From positions 3,245,558 through 3,306,168 of the forward strand of contig NZ_LT800494.1 of the NCBI RefSeq assembly GCF_900166665.1: DNA of 60,611 nucleotides, given 5' to 3'. Both the position numbers and the translations under genes were made by a program. This document shows, piece by piece, positions 17,661 through 25,587 of this stretch. The notes under the pieces are model-generated. The model did not search any database. It was given only the letters and a program-made list of their open reading frames with translations, and was not told the DNA's origin. This DNA is from Cytobacillus gottheilii (GTDB taxonomy: Bacteria; Bacillota; Bacilli; Bacillales; Cytobacillaceae). Each line of letters starts with the position of its first letter. The stretch's first letter is position 1.

Positions 17661-18428
17661 TTACACGAATTTTTCAAACCAGTTTACGGTTTGAAGCAAT
17701 CCTTCCCGGCTTACCTTATGACCTGCACGCTGATCCGTAATAAAGTGCAGTTTTTCAGGAGAATGACTGTACATAGGCAGTATGTTTTCATAAAACCTAT
17801 GGGTAGGTGTATATGGTACTGTTTGATCCTTCACTCCATGCCAAAATAAAAGTGGTCTGCCATTCAGCTTTTCAGGCTGTGCACTTAAATCAAACTCTTT
17901 AATTTGAGTGAATAGGTGGGTTATTTGAGCATCACTAAGCGGGATTTTTACACCTTTCTTTTGAAGCTGAGCAATTTGCATCTCAGCAAACTTTTCATAA
18001 TATGGCATGCCCATTAAGCTCACAGCGGCACCGATCCACTGATATGTACTCATTGCGCCGAGTGTAACAATTCCTCCCATAGACGTTCCTGCAATACCAA
18101 TTCTGCTTGCGTCAATCAGACCAGCTTGTTCTAGTTCTTCTTTTAGAATATTTAATTCTCCGATTGTATGTAAAACAATTTCCCAGAAGCGCAGGCTTAA
18201 TTCTGCCTCATTATGACCGTGGGATCTCTCTCCGTGATATAAAACATCTGGCAAAATAACGCGATAGCCTTTTTCTGCAAGCAAGTATGCGTAATGTAAG
18301 TTATGTTCTTTTGCACTTGTAAACCCATGGATAAACAGCACAAGCGGCAGCTTATACTCTGATAACTCCTGCTTAACTACATGCAATGCTGGGATTGTGC
18401 TGATTTCTCTTTGTTCCACGCAAATCAA
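17661..18428 (-). CDS. yitV: Alpha/beta hydrolase, YitV-like esterase
   Basis: A 255-residue serine hydrolase: oxyanion FIHGFTSAKEH near residue 32, nucleophile elbow GIAGTSMGG near 110, acid Asp in HGVKDQTVPY near 196-202 and catalytic His in AGHKVSREG near 238. No signal peptide, so cytoplasmic. The start is TTG 18428 with GGGGG 8 bases upstream; the nearby ATG is out of frame. It lies 87 bp before yitW, as in the yit cluster of B. subtilis. Natural substrate unknown. Confidence 0.9.
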   Translation of the reverse strand: MICVEQREISTIPALHVVKQELSEYKLPLVLFIHGFTSAKEHNLHYAYLLAEKGYRVILPDVLYHGERSHGHNEAELSLRFWEIVLHTIGELNILKEELEQAGLIDASRIGIAGTSMGGIVTLGAMSTYQWIGAAVSLMGMPYYEKFAEMQIAQLQKKGVKIPLSDAQITHLFTQIKEFDLSAQPEKLNGRPLLFWHGVKDQTVPYTPTHRFYENILPMYSHSPEKLHFITDQRAGHKVSREGLLQTVNWFEKFV

Positions 18429-18666
18429 TTTTCATTCCCCCGAAGTGTTAAGATTATATAAAAATAATGTAAAAAGTAATTTCTTTTACAAATCTATAAT
18501 AAAATTGGTAACATAGTAAGAAAGCAAAACAAAACCAAGTCAATTTTGCTTAAATCTTTCGTAGAAACTTACAAACAAGCTACCCTACAGAATAGTTTAT
18601 CATGTTTAATTTTCACACCAAAACATTTAGCCTAAAAATTTTAATACATACCCTAAAGGAGATACT

Positions 18667-19485
18667 ATGGCAGAAAAACATTTGATCGCATTAGATTTAG
18701 ACGGAACATTATTAAAAGACGACAAAACGATTTCTGATAAAACAAAAATGGTTATTCAAAAAGCCCGTGAAGTTGGACATGAGGTCATGATTTCAACCGG
18801 CAGACCCTATCGTTCCAGTGAAATGTATTATCATGAATTGAATTTAAATACACCTATTGTGAACTTTAATGGGGCCTTTGTGCATCATCCGAAAAAATCG
18901 GAGTGGGGTGCTTTTCATTCACCTCTTTCTGTGGATGTAGCAAAGGATATTGTCGAAGCCTGCAGCGGATTCACTTTTCATAACATCATTGCTGAGGTAA
19001 TTGACGAAGTTTATTTCCATTACCATGACGAAAAGCTCATTGAAATCTTTCATATGGGGAATCCGCAAGTAACGACTGGGGACTTACGGAATTTCTTAAA
19101 CGACTCACCTACAAGTATGCTGATTCACACAGATGAAGAGCATGTAGATACGATCCGTCAGCATCTATCCGATGTACATGCCGAAGTTATTGATCACCGC
19201 AGCTGGGCAGCGCCATTTCATGTTATAGAAATTATTAAACATGGACTTAATAAAGCAGTTGGTGTAAAAAAAGCAGCTGATTATCTGCAGATTCCTCAAG
19301 ATCGAATCATTGCGTTTGGTGATGAAGACAATGACCTCGAAATGCTTGAATATGCCCGGTATGGTGTGGCAATGGGCAATGGCATCGATTCTGTTAAATC
19401 CATCGCAAAGGATATTACTTTAACAAATGAAGAAGATGGTGTTGCTGTCTACTTGAATGAATTATTGAACTTAAAAGCTTTGTAA
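18667..19485 (+). CDS. yitU: Cof-type HAD phosphatase
   Basis: A 272-residue haloacid dehalogenase phosphatase of the Cof/YitU type: motif I DLDGTLLKDD (8-17), motif II STGRPYR near 43, motif III Lys near 200 and motif IV FGDEDNDLEML near 219, with a large C2-type cap between. B. subtilis YitU dephosphorylates 5-amino-6-(5-phosphoribitylamino)uracil in riboflavin synthesis; that role is a reasonable but unproven transfer. Divergent from yitV across 238 bp. ATG 18667 has a good AAAGGAG upstream. Confidence 0.88.
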   Translation: MAEKHLIALDLDGTLLKDDKTISDKTKMVIQKAREVGHEVMISTGRPYRSSEMYYHELNLNTPIVNFNGAFVHHPKKSEWGAFHSPLSVDVAKDIVEACSGFTFHNIIAEVIDEVYFHYHDEKLIEIFHMGNPQVTTGDLRNFLNDSPTSMLIHTDEEHVDTIRQHLSDVHAEVIDHRSWAAPFHVIEIIKHGLNKAVGVKKAADYLQIPQDRIIAFGDEDNDLEMLEYARYGVAMGNGIDSVKSIAKDITLTNEEDGVAVYLNELLNLKAL

Positions 19486-19495
19486 AATACAGCCT

Positions 19496-19534
19496 AAGCA
19501 GCCTTCGTACAATTTGTTCAAGGCTGCTTTTTTT
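19496..19534 (+). terminator. Terminator of the yitU-like gene
   Basis: AAGCAGCCTT (19496-19505) pairs with AAGGCTGCTT (19520-19529), followed by a T-run. Confidence 0.9.
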
Positions 19535-19627
19535 TGATTAAAATTAGTCTTTCTGCAGCATTGTACAGAAATTTCTTCTATCCCCAACATGTACCCTTTT
19601 GAAAAAAGGAAAAGAGCATATACTATC

Positions 19628-19654
19628 TTTTGAAGCATCATTTAAGCTTCAAAA
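19628..19654 (+). other. Leader hairpin before the small gene at 19676
   Basis: TTTTGAAGC (19628-19636) and GCTTCAAAA (19646-19654) form a perfect 9-bp A/T-rich stem just upstream of the GGAGGGG ribosome-binding site. It has no T-run to make it a terminator. A preceding CATATACTA (19617-19625) matches the -10 pattern of sporulation sigma-K promoters, but no matching -35 is seen. Confidence 0.4.
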
Positions 19655-19675
19655 ATGAATTCGGAGGGGATTCGA

Positions 19676-19834
19676 ATGGGTAAACGTAATAAATCAAAAC
19701 GCTTTGTACAGCAAGGAGTCGATACTGTATCCAAGCATGATGAACGTATCCCTTATCACATGACCTATGCAGAAGCTGAGGCAGAAGCAGAACAAGTTCA
19801 AAATGTGAAAGAATCTTCCTACGGAGGAATATAA
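19676..19834 (+). CDS. Small hydrophilic protein of unknown function
   Basis: A 52-residue product, start ATG 19676 after a strong GGAGGGG. It has a basic N-terminus (MGKRNKSKRF) and an acidic middle with an AEAEAEAE run. No signal peptide, membrane segment or cysteine. It sits 1 bp before the DUF3813-like gene and the two probably form an operon. Size and composition recall small Bacillus sporulation-associated proteins, but I recognise no family and assign no function. Confidence 0.7.
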   Translation: MGKRNKSKRFVQQGVDTVSKHDERIPYHMTYAEAEAEAEQVQNVKESSYGGI

Positions 19835-19835
19835 A

Positions 19836-20027
19836 ATGGGCAACAGACTATTTCAAGAAGCACAGCGATATGTAGAGATAGCTGAAAATGCAGACCCAGC
19901 TGGGAAGCAAAAAGCTATTTCACATGCTAAAAACGCTCTAAGCTCTGCTTACGCAAACAGTACCAGAGCGGAACAAGAGCAACTTGCACAATTGCAGGCA
20001 CAATTAGATCAATGCAGCGCTGAATAA
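19836..20027 (+). CDS. DUF3813-like small protein
   Basis: A 63-residue helical protein opening MGNRLFQEAQRYVE, rich in Ala and Gln, with heptad-like spacing suggesting a coiled coil. It resembles the DUF3813 family of Bacillus by memory of its N-terminus; function unknown. RBS GGAGG lies in the 3' end of the upstream small gene. A 14-bp stem terminator follows at 20064-20104. Confidence 0.75.
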   Translation: MGNRLFQEAQRYVEIAENADPAGKQKAISHAKNALSSAYANSTRAEQEQLAQLQAQLDQCSAE

Positions 20028-20063
20028 CAAAGAGGCAAGGACTAAGATTTAACACAACCACAG

Positions 20064-20110
20064 AACCGAATGATTAGGAAGTGAAAATTTCTAATCATTC
20101 GGTTTTTTAT
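20064..20110 (+). terminator. CCGAA-type hairpin terminator
   Basis: AACCGAATGATTAG (20064-20077) and CTAATCATTCGGTT (20091-20104) form a perfect 14-bp stem followed by TTTTT. The identical stem recurs at 58510-58549, in each case beside the GC-rich palindrome, suggesting that hairpin and palindrome travel as one unit. Confidence 0.85.
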
Positions 20111-20345
20111 TAATAATTATAAAATACATTTTATTAACATGAGTGAAATGGAGCGGGAGACACTCGACTCCTGTGGGCAATAGAGGAAAGGGTGAGACCA
20201 CGCAGAAGCTTTGCTTCAAGGAGGCTCAGCTTCCTCCCCACGGAAAGCGAGGGTCTGGAGCGCAGGTGGAACGGGCTTGTGTAAACGCGCAAACCTTGAG
20301 AATGAACATTCGTGTTTTAGAAAGAGTATTTTCATTTCGTCCCAA
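20111..20345 (+). repeat. GC-rich imperfect palindrome repeat, copy 1, with tail
   Basis: The core (about 20145-20280) begins AAATGGAGCGGGAGACACTC, contains GGTGAGACC and GAGGAGGCTCAGC in the middle, and ends CGGAAAGCGAGGGTCTGGAGCG. It is followed by a tail with TTCGTGTTTTAGAAAGA (about 20308-20324). Homologous copies occur at 26639, 45736 (inverted), 48096 (partial, inverted) and 58340 (inverted). It has no coding role; the ORFs across it are accidental. It occupies the gap between the DUF3813-like gene and ipi. Confidence 0.85.
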
Positions 20346-20376
20346 CATCTTCTCATTTTATTTAAAATGAGCAATA

Positions 20377-21093
20377 TTAGGAGAAACGTTCTAAAACGAT
20401 CGACTGTGTTGAAGTAACTTCTCCGTTATCACCCTTCTCATATAAGTTAAGCATCAGGGTTGCATTACTCGGCAATTCACTTTCATCAATAGATATTTGG
20501 ATTTCAAACTTTTTATCATTTATTGCAGTTTTTTGTTCCTTCACATAAATATGATGGCCATCCTCAACTGTATAATAAAGGTCCTTCCCTGCTTTATTCA
20601 CTTCTCCTGTGACTTTATAGGTACCTCTTTCCCCTTCTGTTTCGACGTTCATAGCAGCACTACTTTCAGGTATAGAGAATGTTGATCGTGCTATAAGAGG
20701 TCCAGTTCCCTCTTTGAGAAGTCTTCCCGTTACGGCAGCGGTTATTTTATACGTCCCTGGCTGAAGTTGAATTCCTTCCTGCTGAAAGTTCCATTTTTCA
20801 GTCCAGTGTTTCCTTTCTCCAGGTGTTAAGGCAAGATTTTGCAGAACTTGCAGAAAGGCTCGTCCTTTTGAATACGTATAAATTTCGTTTCCCGCATCAT
20901 CAGTAATTTCTATTTCATATTTCTGTGATGTTGAAAATTCAAGATTCACCGTTTCGTCACCAGTATTTTCAATCTTCAAATCCATAATCAGTTCACCATT
21001 TGCAATTGAAGGACTAACCTCAAAGTTTATAAGCTCGTTAGCTCCAGTATTCATACTTAAGATCATGGCAGCACCTATCCAGAGATTCAACAT
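20377..21093 (-). CDS. ipi: BsuPI-type intracellular proteinase inhibitor domain protein
   Basis: A 238-residue protein with one BsuPI-like beta-sandwich in the first half (YEIEITDDAGNEIYTYSKG near residue 60 and WNFQQEGIQLQPGTY near 100), like the B. subtilis intracellular protease inhibitor Ipi. It is longer than the ~119-residue Ipi: a second beta-rich half of about 110 residues follows. The N-terminus is weakly hydrophobic (MLNLWIGAAMILSM) and could anchor or export it. ATG 21093 is chosen for the AAAAGGAGTG upstream. It lies beside yitT as in B. subtilis. Confidence 0.8.
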   Translation of the reverse strand: MLNLWIGAAMILSMNTGANELINFEVSPSIANGELIMDLKIENTGDETVNLEFSTSQKYEIEITDDAGNEIYTYSKGRAFLQVLQNLALTPGERKHWTEKWNFQQEGIQLQPGTYKITAAVTGRLLKEGTGPLIARSTFSIPESSAAMNVETEGERGTYKVTGEVNKAGKDLYYTVEDGHHIYVKEQKTAINDKKFEIQISIDESELPSNATLMLNLYEKGDNGEVTSTQSIVLERFS

Positions 21094-21115
21094 CAAAAAC
21101 ACTCCTTTTAATGAA

Positions 21116-21946
21116 TTAATCTTTTCGGAAAAAGCCAAAAACACCTGCCGTTTGTACAACATTTGTAAATGCGTTCGGATCCACTTCTTTAATAATTCGT
21201 TCTAAATCAAAAAGCTCATAGCGCGTGATAACAATCATCAGCATTTCTTTTGTTTCGTTTGTAAAAGCCCCTTTTGCAGGAATAATCGTGATTCCTCTTA
21301 CAAGGCGGTCGTGAATGGCTTTTTTCATTTCATCCTGTTTTTGTGTAATGATCATAGCAGTTAATTTTTCGTGTCTTGTATGAATCGCGTCAATTACCCT
21401 AGTAGAAGCATATAAAGTCACAAGTGTATACAAAGCCTTCTCCCAGCCATATAACACTCCGGCTGTAATTATAATGATGGCATTTAATGTAAAGAAATAT
21501 GTACCGACCGGCTTATCTTTTAGTCTGGATAACACCATCGCGATAATGTCCATTCCCCCGGTAGAAGCTCCCCACTTCAGCGTTATACCTACTCCGACAG
21601 CTGCAATAACACCACCAAAAACGGCGTTTAACAAAATATCTTCTGATAGATGGATAATGGGAATTAATTCGAGAAAAAGCGACATAGAAAAAACACTAAT
21701 AAAACTATAAACCGTAAAAGACTTTCCTACTTTTTTCCAAGCTAAGATGGTGACAGGGATGTTTAAAATAAATAATAGAATCCCTGTTGAAGCAAAGCTG
21801 CCAATCAATCCGGATAACAGCTGTGCTACGCCGGTAAAACCGCTTGCATATACATTTGCCGGTATTAAAAAGAAATTCATTGCAATGGCATTTAACAGAG
21901 CCCCCGCTAAAACGATGATAATTTTTTTTGTTTCAAGCCAAACCAT
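21116..21946 (-). CDS. yitT: YitT family membrane protein
   Basis: A 276-residue protein with five or six N-terminal transmembrane segments (YitT_membrane/DUF161), containing GASTGGMDIIAM near residue 126, and a C-terminal cytoplasmic DUF2179-type domain with RGITIIPAKGAFTNETKEML near 216-235. DUF2179 is thought to bind ligands; transport function is unproven. ATG 21946 follows AGGAGG. The ipi gene follows it by 22 bp on the same strand. Confidence 0.92.
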   Translation of the reverse strand: MVWLETKKIIIVLAGALLNAIAMNFFLIPANVYASGFTGVAQLLSGLIGSFASTGILLFILNIPVTILAWKKVGKSFTVYSFISVFSMSLFLELIPIIHLSEDILLNAVFGGVIAAVGVGITLKWGASTGGMDIIAMVLSRLKDKPVGTYFFTLNAIIIITAGVLYGWEKALYTLVTLYASTRVIDAIHTRHEKLTAMIITQKQDEMKKAIHDRLVRGITIIPAKGAFTNETKEMLMIVITRYELFDLERIIKEVDPNAFTNVVQTAGVFGFFRKD

Positions 21947-22074
21947 ATTTACCTCCTAAATTGTTATCTATTTACACGATTCCCTAATCATGCTGTTTTG
22001 AATACTATTCATTGTCTTTTTCTGATAAATTCATTAAACTGAATACATATAGTTTTGAAAGCAGGTGAAGAAAG

Positions 22075-22944
22075 ATGTCAGTAAAAATTTTGGCTGACAG
22101 TGCGTGTGATTTGCCCTTAAGCTACTTTAAAGAAAACGATGTCACACTTTTCCCATTAAAAGTTCACTTAGATGGTCAAGAGTACGAAGATTTACTTACC
22201 ATCGATTCTACAAAAATCTATGAAGCCATTCGCTTAGGAAATGTTCCTAAAACTTCTCAAGTATCTCCGCTTTTATTTGAAGAAGTCTTCACGAAGATGG
22301 CGAAGAATGGCGAAGATGGAATTTACATTGCATTTTCCTCTGAATTATCTGGTACATACCAAACCGCAGTGATGATGCTAGAACAAGTGAAAGAAAACTT
22401 TCCTGACTTCAACTTAAAAATTATTGATTCTAAATGTGCATCATTGGGCGCTGGATTAGTTGTTATGGAAGCGGTTAAGCTGTCGAAAGCAGGCAACTCC
22501 TTCTCGGAAATAGAAGAGGCAATGAAATTCCATTGTGAGCATATGGAGCATTTATTCACAGTTGATGACTTAGAATATTTAGCAAAAGGCGGAAGAGTGT
22601 CTAAAGCATCTGCTTTCCTAGGCGGATTGCTGAATATCAAGCCGCTTCTAAATGTCGAAGATGGCAAACTCGTTCCAATTGAAAAACTTCGGGGCAAGAA
22701 GAAACTTCTCCGCCGTATTATAGAACTTATGGGTGAGCGCGGAGATGCTCTTGATCAGCAAGTGGTCGGCATTAGCCATGCTGATAATGAAGCAATGGCC
22801 CTGGAAATCAAAGAACTGATGGAACAAGAACTAAATGTCAAACATGTCTATATTTCATCAATCGGTTCCGCTATTGGTTCTCATACAGGCTCTGGAACAA
22901 TTGCCATTTTCTTTCTTAATAGTGTACCAGCTGCCGCTCGCTAA
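22075..22944 (+). CDS. yitS: DegV family fatty-acid-binding protein
   Basis: A 289-residue DegV/FakB-type protein: ILADSACDLP at the N-terminus, TSQVSP near 62, FSSELSGTYQ near 84 and GGRVSKASAFLGGLLNIKP near 180-198. Family members bind a fatty acid for phosphorylation by FakA, feeding exogenous fatty acids to phospholipid synthesis (established for FakB; inferred here). Divergent from yitT across 128 bp. ATG 22075 follows AGGTGAAG. Confidence 0.9.
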   Translation: MSVKILADSACDLPLSYFKENDVTLFPLKVHLDGQEYEDLLTIDSTKIYEAIRLGNVPKTSQVSPLLFEEVFTKMAKNGEDGIYIAFSSELSGTYQTAVMMLEQVKENFPDFNLKIIDSKCASLGAGLVVMEAVKLSKAGNSFSEIEEAMKFHCEHMEHLFTVDDLEYLAKGGRVSKASAFLGGLLNIKPLLNVEDGKLVPIEKLRGKKKLLRRIIELMGERGDALDQQVVGISHADNEAMALEIKELMEQELNVKHVYISSIGSAIGSHTGSGTIAIFFLNSVPAAAR

Positions 22945-23091
22945 TACACAGAGCTGATTGCCATAATTGGGCAATACAATTGATACATACTCCTTTTATT
23001 CTGACAGACAATAAGATGAAGATCTTCCCTTGAGGTTACTATCCCTCATGATCCTACACCTTATGATAAGAATGAAAGGAGTATTTTATTT

Positions 23092-23223
23092 ATGCCGCAT
23101 ACTTCTGATAATGACAAGAAAGCAAAAGACAATAATGCACTCCGCCATGAAAAAAACATGATGCGTGAAAAAAACCGCAAAGCCGGTAAACATCAGTATT
23201 CAAAGAAAACTGATCATTTATAA
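23092..23223 (+). CDS. DUF3941-like small basic protein
   Basis: A 43-residue highly charged peptide, MPHTSDNDKKAKDNNALRH at the start and a KNRKAGKHQYSKK tail, with strong RBS GAAAGGAG 10 bases upstream. It resembles small Bacillus proteins filed as DUF3941; function unknown. No membrane or signal sequence. Confidence 0.7.
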   Translation: MPHTSDNDKKAKDNNALRHEKNMMREKNRKAGKHQYSKKTDHL

Positions 23224-23293
23224 GTTACCAAAACAAGCTAGGAAGTAGATAAATAATTACTCTTCCCAGGCTTTTATGTACATTCAGCAAAGA

Positions 23294-23325
23294 AATAACG
23301 AGCCAGCTCAGCTCGGCTCGTTATT
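23294..23325 (-). terminator. cvfB terminator overlapping its stop codon
   Basis: AATAACGAGCC (23294-23304) pairs perfectly with GGCTCGTTATT (23315-23325). The cvfB stop (23308-23310) lies in the loop and the last codons form one arm. On the minus strand TTCTTTG follows the stem. Confidence 0.75.
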
Positions 23326-24186
23326 TTCCTTCTTAACGTATGTCCACCCTTCTTCCTGGTAAACACGCCCTTCCTTCATCAACCTTCCTAATGCTCTTTT
23401 AAAGGAAGCTTTACTGAGATTAAACCGATCATTTATATCTTCTGGGGCACTTTTATCCCAATATGGCATCGCTCCGCCGCGTGATTCCAAATAAGATAAA
23501 ATAATTTGTGAATCTTCATCAAGCGCTTCTTGTTTGCGCGGGATGAGAGAAACATTAATGGTTCCATCGTCTTTCACATCAATAACTCTGCCTTCTACTT
23601 TTTCTCCTAAACGAGGCTCCCTTTTTCTCTGTGATTCATGGATAAATCCTTTAAAGCCCTCAGCTGTAAAAATCCAGCTCCCCACTTTTGCTGTGCGGTA
23701 AATATGCCCATGAATGTTTTTATTGAAATCACTGCCCTCTGCCTTTACAGAAATATCTGATATCACTGGATCAGTTGCCGTTTTGACATATATGCGATGA
23801 TTCTTGTTGACTCGAAGGGTAATGTACAGCAGATCATCCACCTCTGGCCAAACACTTTCATGCACTGGCAAATCCTCTTCGCCAAGCAGCATATCCTTTT
23901 GGATACCAATATTCATAAAGACACCTATTCCTGGCTTAACATCACTTACTTGTGCCCACCCATAGGTGCCTACCGTAATTTCAGGCAGAATAGAAGTTGC
24001 AGCTATTCTATTTTGAGAGTCTATATATAAAAAGACATCCACTTCTTGATCTAGCTCAAGTTCTTCTTGCAATTCATTATTATGTACAAGTACATCTTCT
24101 TCTCCATCTGTTAAGAAATATCCAAAATCCGCTTTTCTTGAAACGGTTAATTTCGTAATACGTCCAATAAAATCATGTAAAGCCAT
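23308..24186 (-). CDS. cvfB: S1-domain RNA-binding protein CvfB/YitL
   Basis: A 292-residue protein made of several OB-fold/S1-like domains (MALHDFIGRITKL; a third around WIFTAEGFKGFIHESQ; the fourth around EKVEGRVIDVKDDGTINVSL) and a C-terminal winged helix (FNLSKASFKRALGRLMKEG). Staphylococcal CvfB is an RNA-binding regulator of virulence factors; B. subtilis YitL is the homologue. I prefer ATG 24186 because AGGAGG lies 6 bases before it; ATG 24189 is only 3 bases away. Confidence 0.9.
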   Translation of the reverse strand: MALHDFIGRITKLTVSRKADFGYFLTDGEEDVLVHNNELQEELELDQEVDVFLYIDSQNRIAATSILPEITVGTYGWAQVSDVKPGIGVFMNIGIQKDMLLGEEDLPVHESVWPEVDDLLYITLRVNKNHRIYVKTATDPVISDISVKAEGSDFNKNIHGHIYRTAKVGSWIFTAEGFKGFIHESQRKREPRLGEKVEGRVIDVKDDGTINVSLIPRKQEALDEDSQIILSYLESRGGAMPYWDKSAPEDINDRFNLSKASFKRALGRLMKEGRVYQEEGWTYVKKENNEPS

Positions 24187-24328
24187 CATATTCCTCCTAA
24201 AGTTGTTTGGCTTGCTATATTTTACTATAATAAGAATAGAAAGTGAAACGTCTTCTATCAAGCGTTATCATTTATTATAACTGCAGACGTAGAAATTATG
24301 GTTTTTTCTAAGAGCAAGGAGGAATAGT

Positions 24329-24820
24329 ATGTCGAAGGAAAGTTCATTTGATATTGTGTCAAAAGTAGATTTTTCAGAAGTAACAAATGCGATTAATATT
24401 GCGATGAAAGAGATTTCAACACGATATGATTTTAAAGGCAGCAAAAGTGATGTAAAGCTTGATAAAGAGGAATTAGTGCTTGTCTCAGATGATGAGTATA
24501 AGCTGGAGCAATTAAAGGATGTTTTAATCAGCAAAATGATTAAAAGAGGCATTCCGATCCGCAACCTCGACTACAGCAAGATCGAAGGAGCTTCTGGCGG
24601 TACAGTCAGGCAGCGCGCAAAGCTTATTCAAGGCATTGATAAAGATAATGCCAAGAAAATTAACACGCTAATTAAAAACAGCGGTCTTAAAGTAAAAAGC
24701 CAAGTTCAAGATGATCAGATTCGCGTCACAGGCAAAAACCGCGATGACCTGCAGCAAGTCATCGCAGCCGTAAAGGATGCAGATCTTACAGTAGAAGTGC
24801 AATTTGTCAATTACAGATAG
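24329..24820 (+). CDS. yitK: YajQ family nucleotide/RNA-binding protein
   Basis: A 163-residue UPF0234/YajQ protein: [17 protein letters not shown] at the N-terminus and [10 protein letters not shown] near residue 30, two ferredoxin-like halves. Some members bind cyclic di-GMP, others RNA; which applies here cannot be read from the sequence. Two c-di-GMP enzymes occur elsewhere in the window. RBS AAGGAGGA. Divergent from cvfB, as yitL/yitK in B. subtilis. Confidence 0.93.
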   Translation: MSKESSFDIVSKVDFSEVTNAINIAMKEISTRYDFKGSKSDVKLDKEELVLVSDDEYKLEQLKDVLISKMIKRGIPIRNLDYSKIEGASGGTVRQRAKLIQGIDKDNAKKINTLIKNSGLKVKSQVQDDQIRVTGKNRDDLQQVIAAVKDADLTVEVQFVNYR

Positions 24821-24833
24821 ATGTTCACTTTTG

Positions 24834-24858
24834 AAGCAGCCATGGCTGCTTTTTTTTT
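24834..24858 (+). terminator. Terminator of the yajQ-family gene
   Basis: AAGCAGCC and GGCTGCTT form a tight stem followed by nine T residues. Confidence 0.88.
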
Positions 24859-24902
24859 GGCATTAGAGCATTTATGCCTTCTAATGCCTGCTGTCCATTT
24901 TT

Positions 24903-25412
24903 TCACTTTACAAATTGATACATCATAATTTCATCATGATAATTTCCTTCTTTTGTTTTTATGTGTTTTATTTTTCTTCCTTCTTCTATAAAGCCAAGCT
25001 TCTTATATAAATAATAAGCTCTCTCATTATGGGAAAAGACCTCTAAACAAACCTTCTCAATACCAGGTTCTACCTTCGCCCACGTTAGCAGTTCTTCAAT
25101 AAGTGCAGCACCAAGTCCGCCATTACAGTATTTTTCTTGTATAGATATACCAAAATATCCGATATGACGAACCTTTATTCTTTCTTTTGGAGAAAAGTTC
25201 AGCATCCCAATAATTTCTCCTGCCTCATTTTCAGCTACAAGCAGTAAGTGCTTCGGATAAGAATTATTCAATATCCATTTCTGCTCCTTTTCAATGGTCA
25301 TTTCATATTCTTCTAGCTCTGTTAACAAAAAGTCCGTTTCTGCAAATACTATTTTACAATGCTCAATAATACCTTCAGCATCTTCTAATATGGCTTTCCT
25401 GATTGTTATCAA
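24903..25412 (-). CDS. GNAT family N-acetyltransferase
   Basis: A 169-residue GCN5-type acetyltransferase: TIRKAILEDAEGI at the start, the acetyl-CoA loop region QEKYCNGGLGAALIEELL (with G-x-G-A variant of the usual R/Q-x-x-G-x-G/A) near 93-110, and the C-terminal LYKKLGFIEEGRKI. Substrate unknown; it is closest in look to ribosomal-protein or small-molecule acetyltransferases. The likely start is TTG 25412 with GGGGAAAG just before it; no nearby in-frame ATG fits. Confidence 0.85.
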   Translation of the reverse strand: MITIRKAILEDAEGIIEHCKIVFAETDFLLTELEEYEMTIEKEQKWILNNSYPKHLLLVAENEAGEIIGMLNFSPKERIKVRHIGYFGISIQEKYCNGGLGAALIEELLTWAKVEPGIEKVCLEVFSHNERAYYLYKKLGFIEEGRKIKHIKTKEGNYHDEIMMYQFVK

Positions 25413-25587
25413 TTCTTTCCCCGCCTTTTTATTAAATCTAAGTTTTTTCTAATTTTCATTATAAACTCAATCTTTTGTCTTTTCTCTTTTTTTAGAGGGA
25501 TTTATTTCTTGCTAATAATTCCCATGTTTTTTTCTGATACTAAGTTGGAATGTATTATATATCACAGTTATTTTTGGAGGTATTGAC

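Noticed and set aside
20143..20417. ORFs of 68-75 residues across palindrome copy 1 (similar ones at 45690-45920 and 58187-58483)
   Set aside because: They lie wholly in the non-coding repeat, in several frames, and lack ribosome-binding sites. Repeats with high GC give such open frames by chance.
25413..25587. A sigma-B promoter for the SDR gene, suggested by its likeness to general stress proteins
   Set aside because: GTTT occurs near 25528 but no GGGTAT-like -10 stands at the required spacing.
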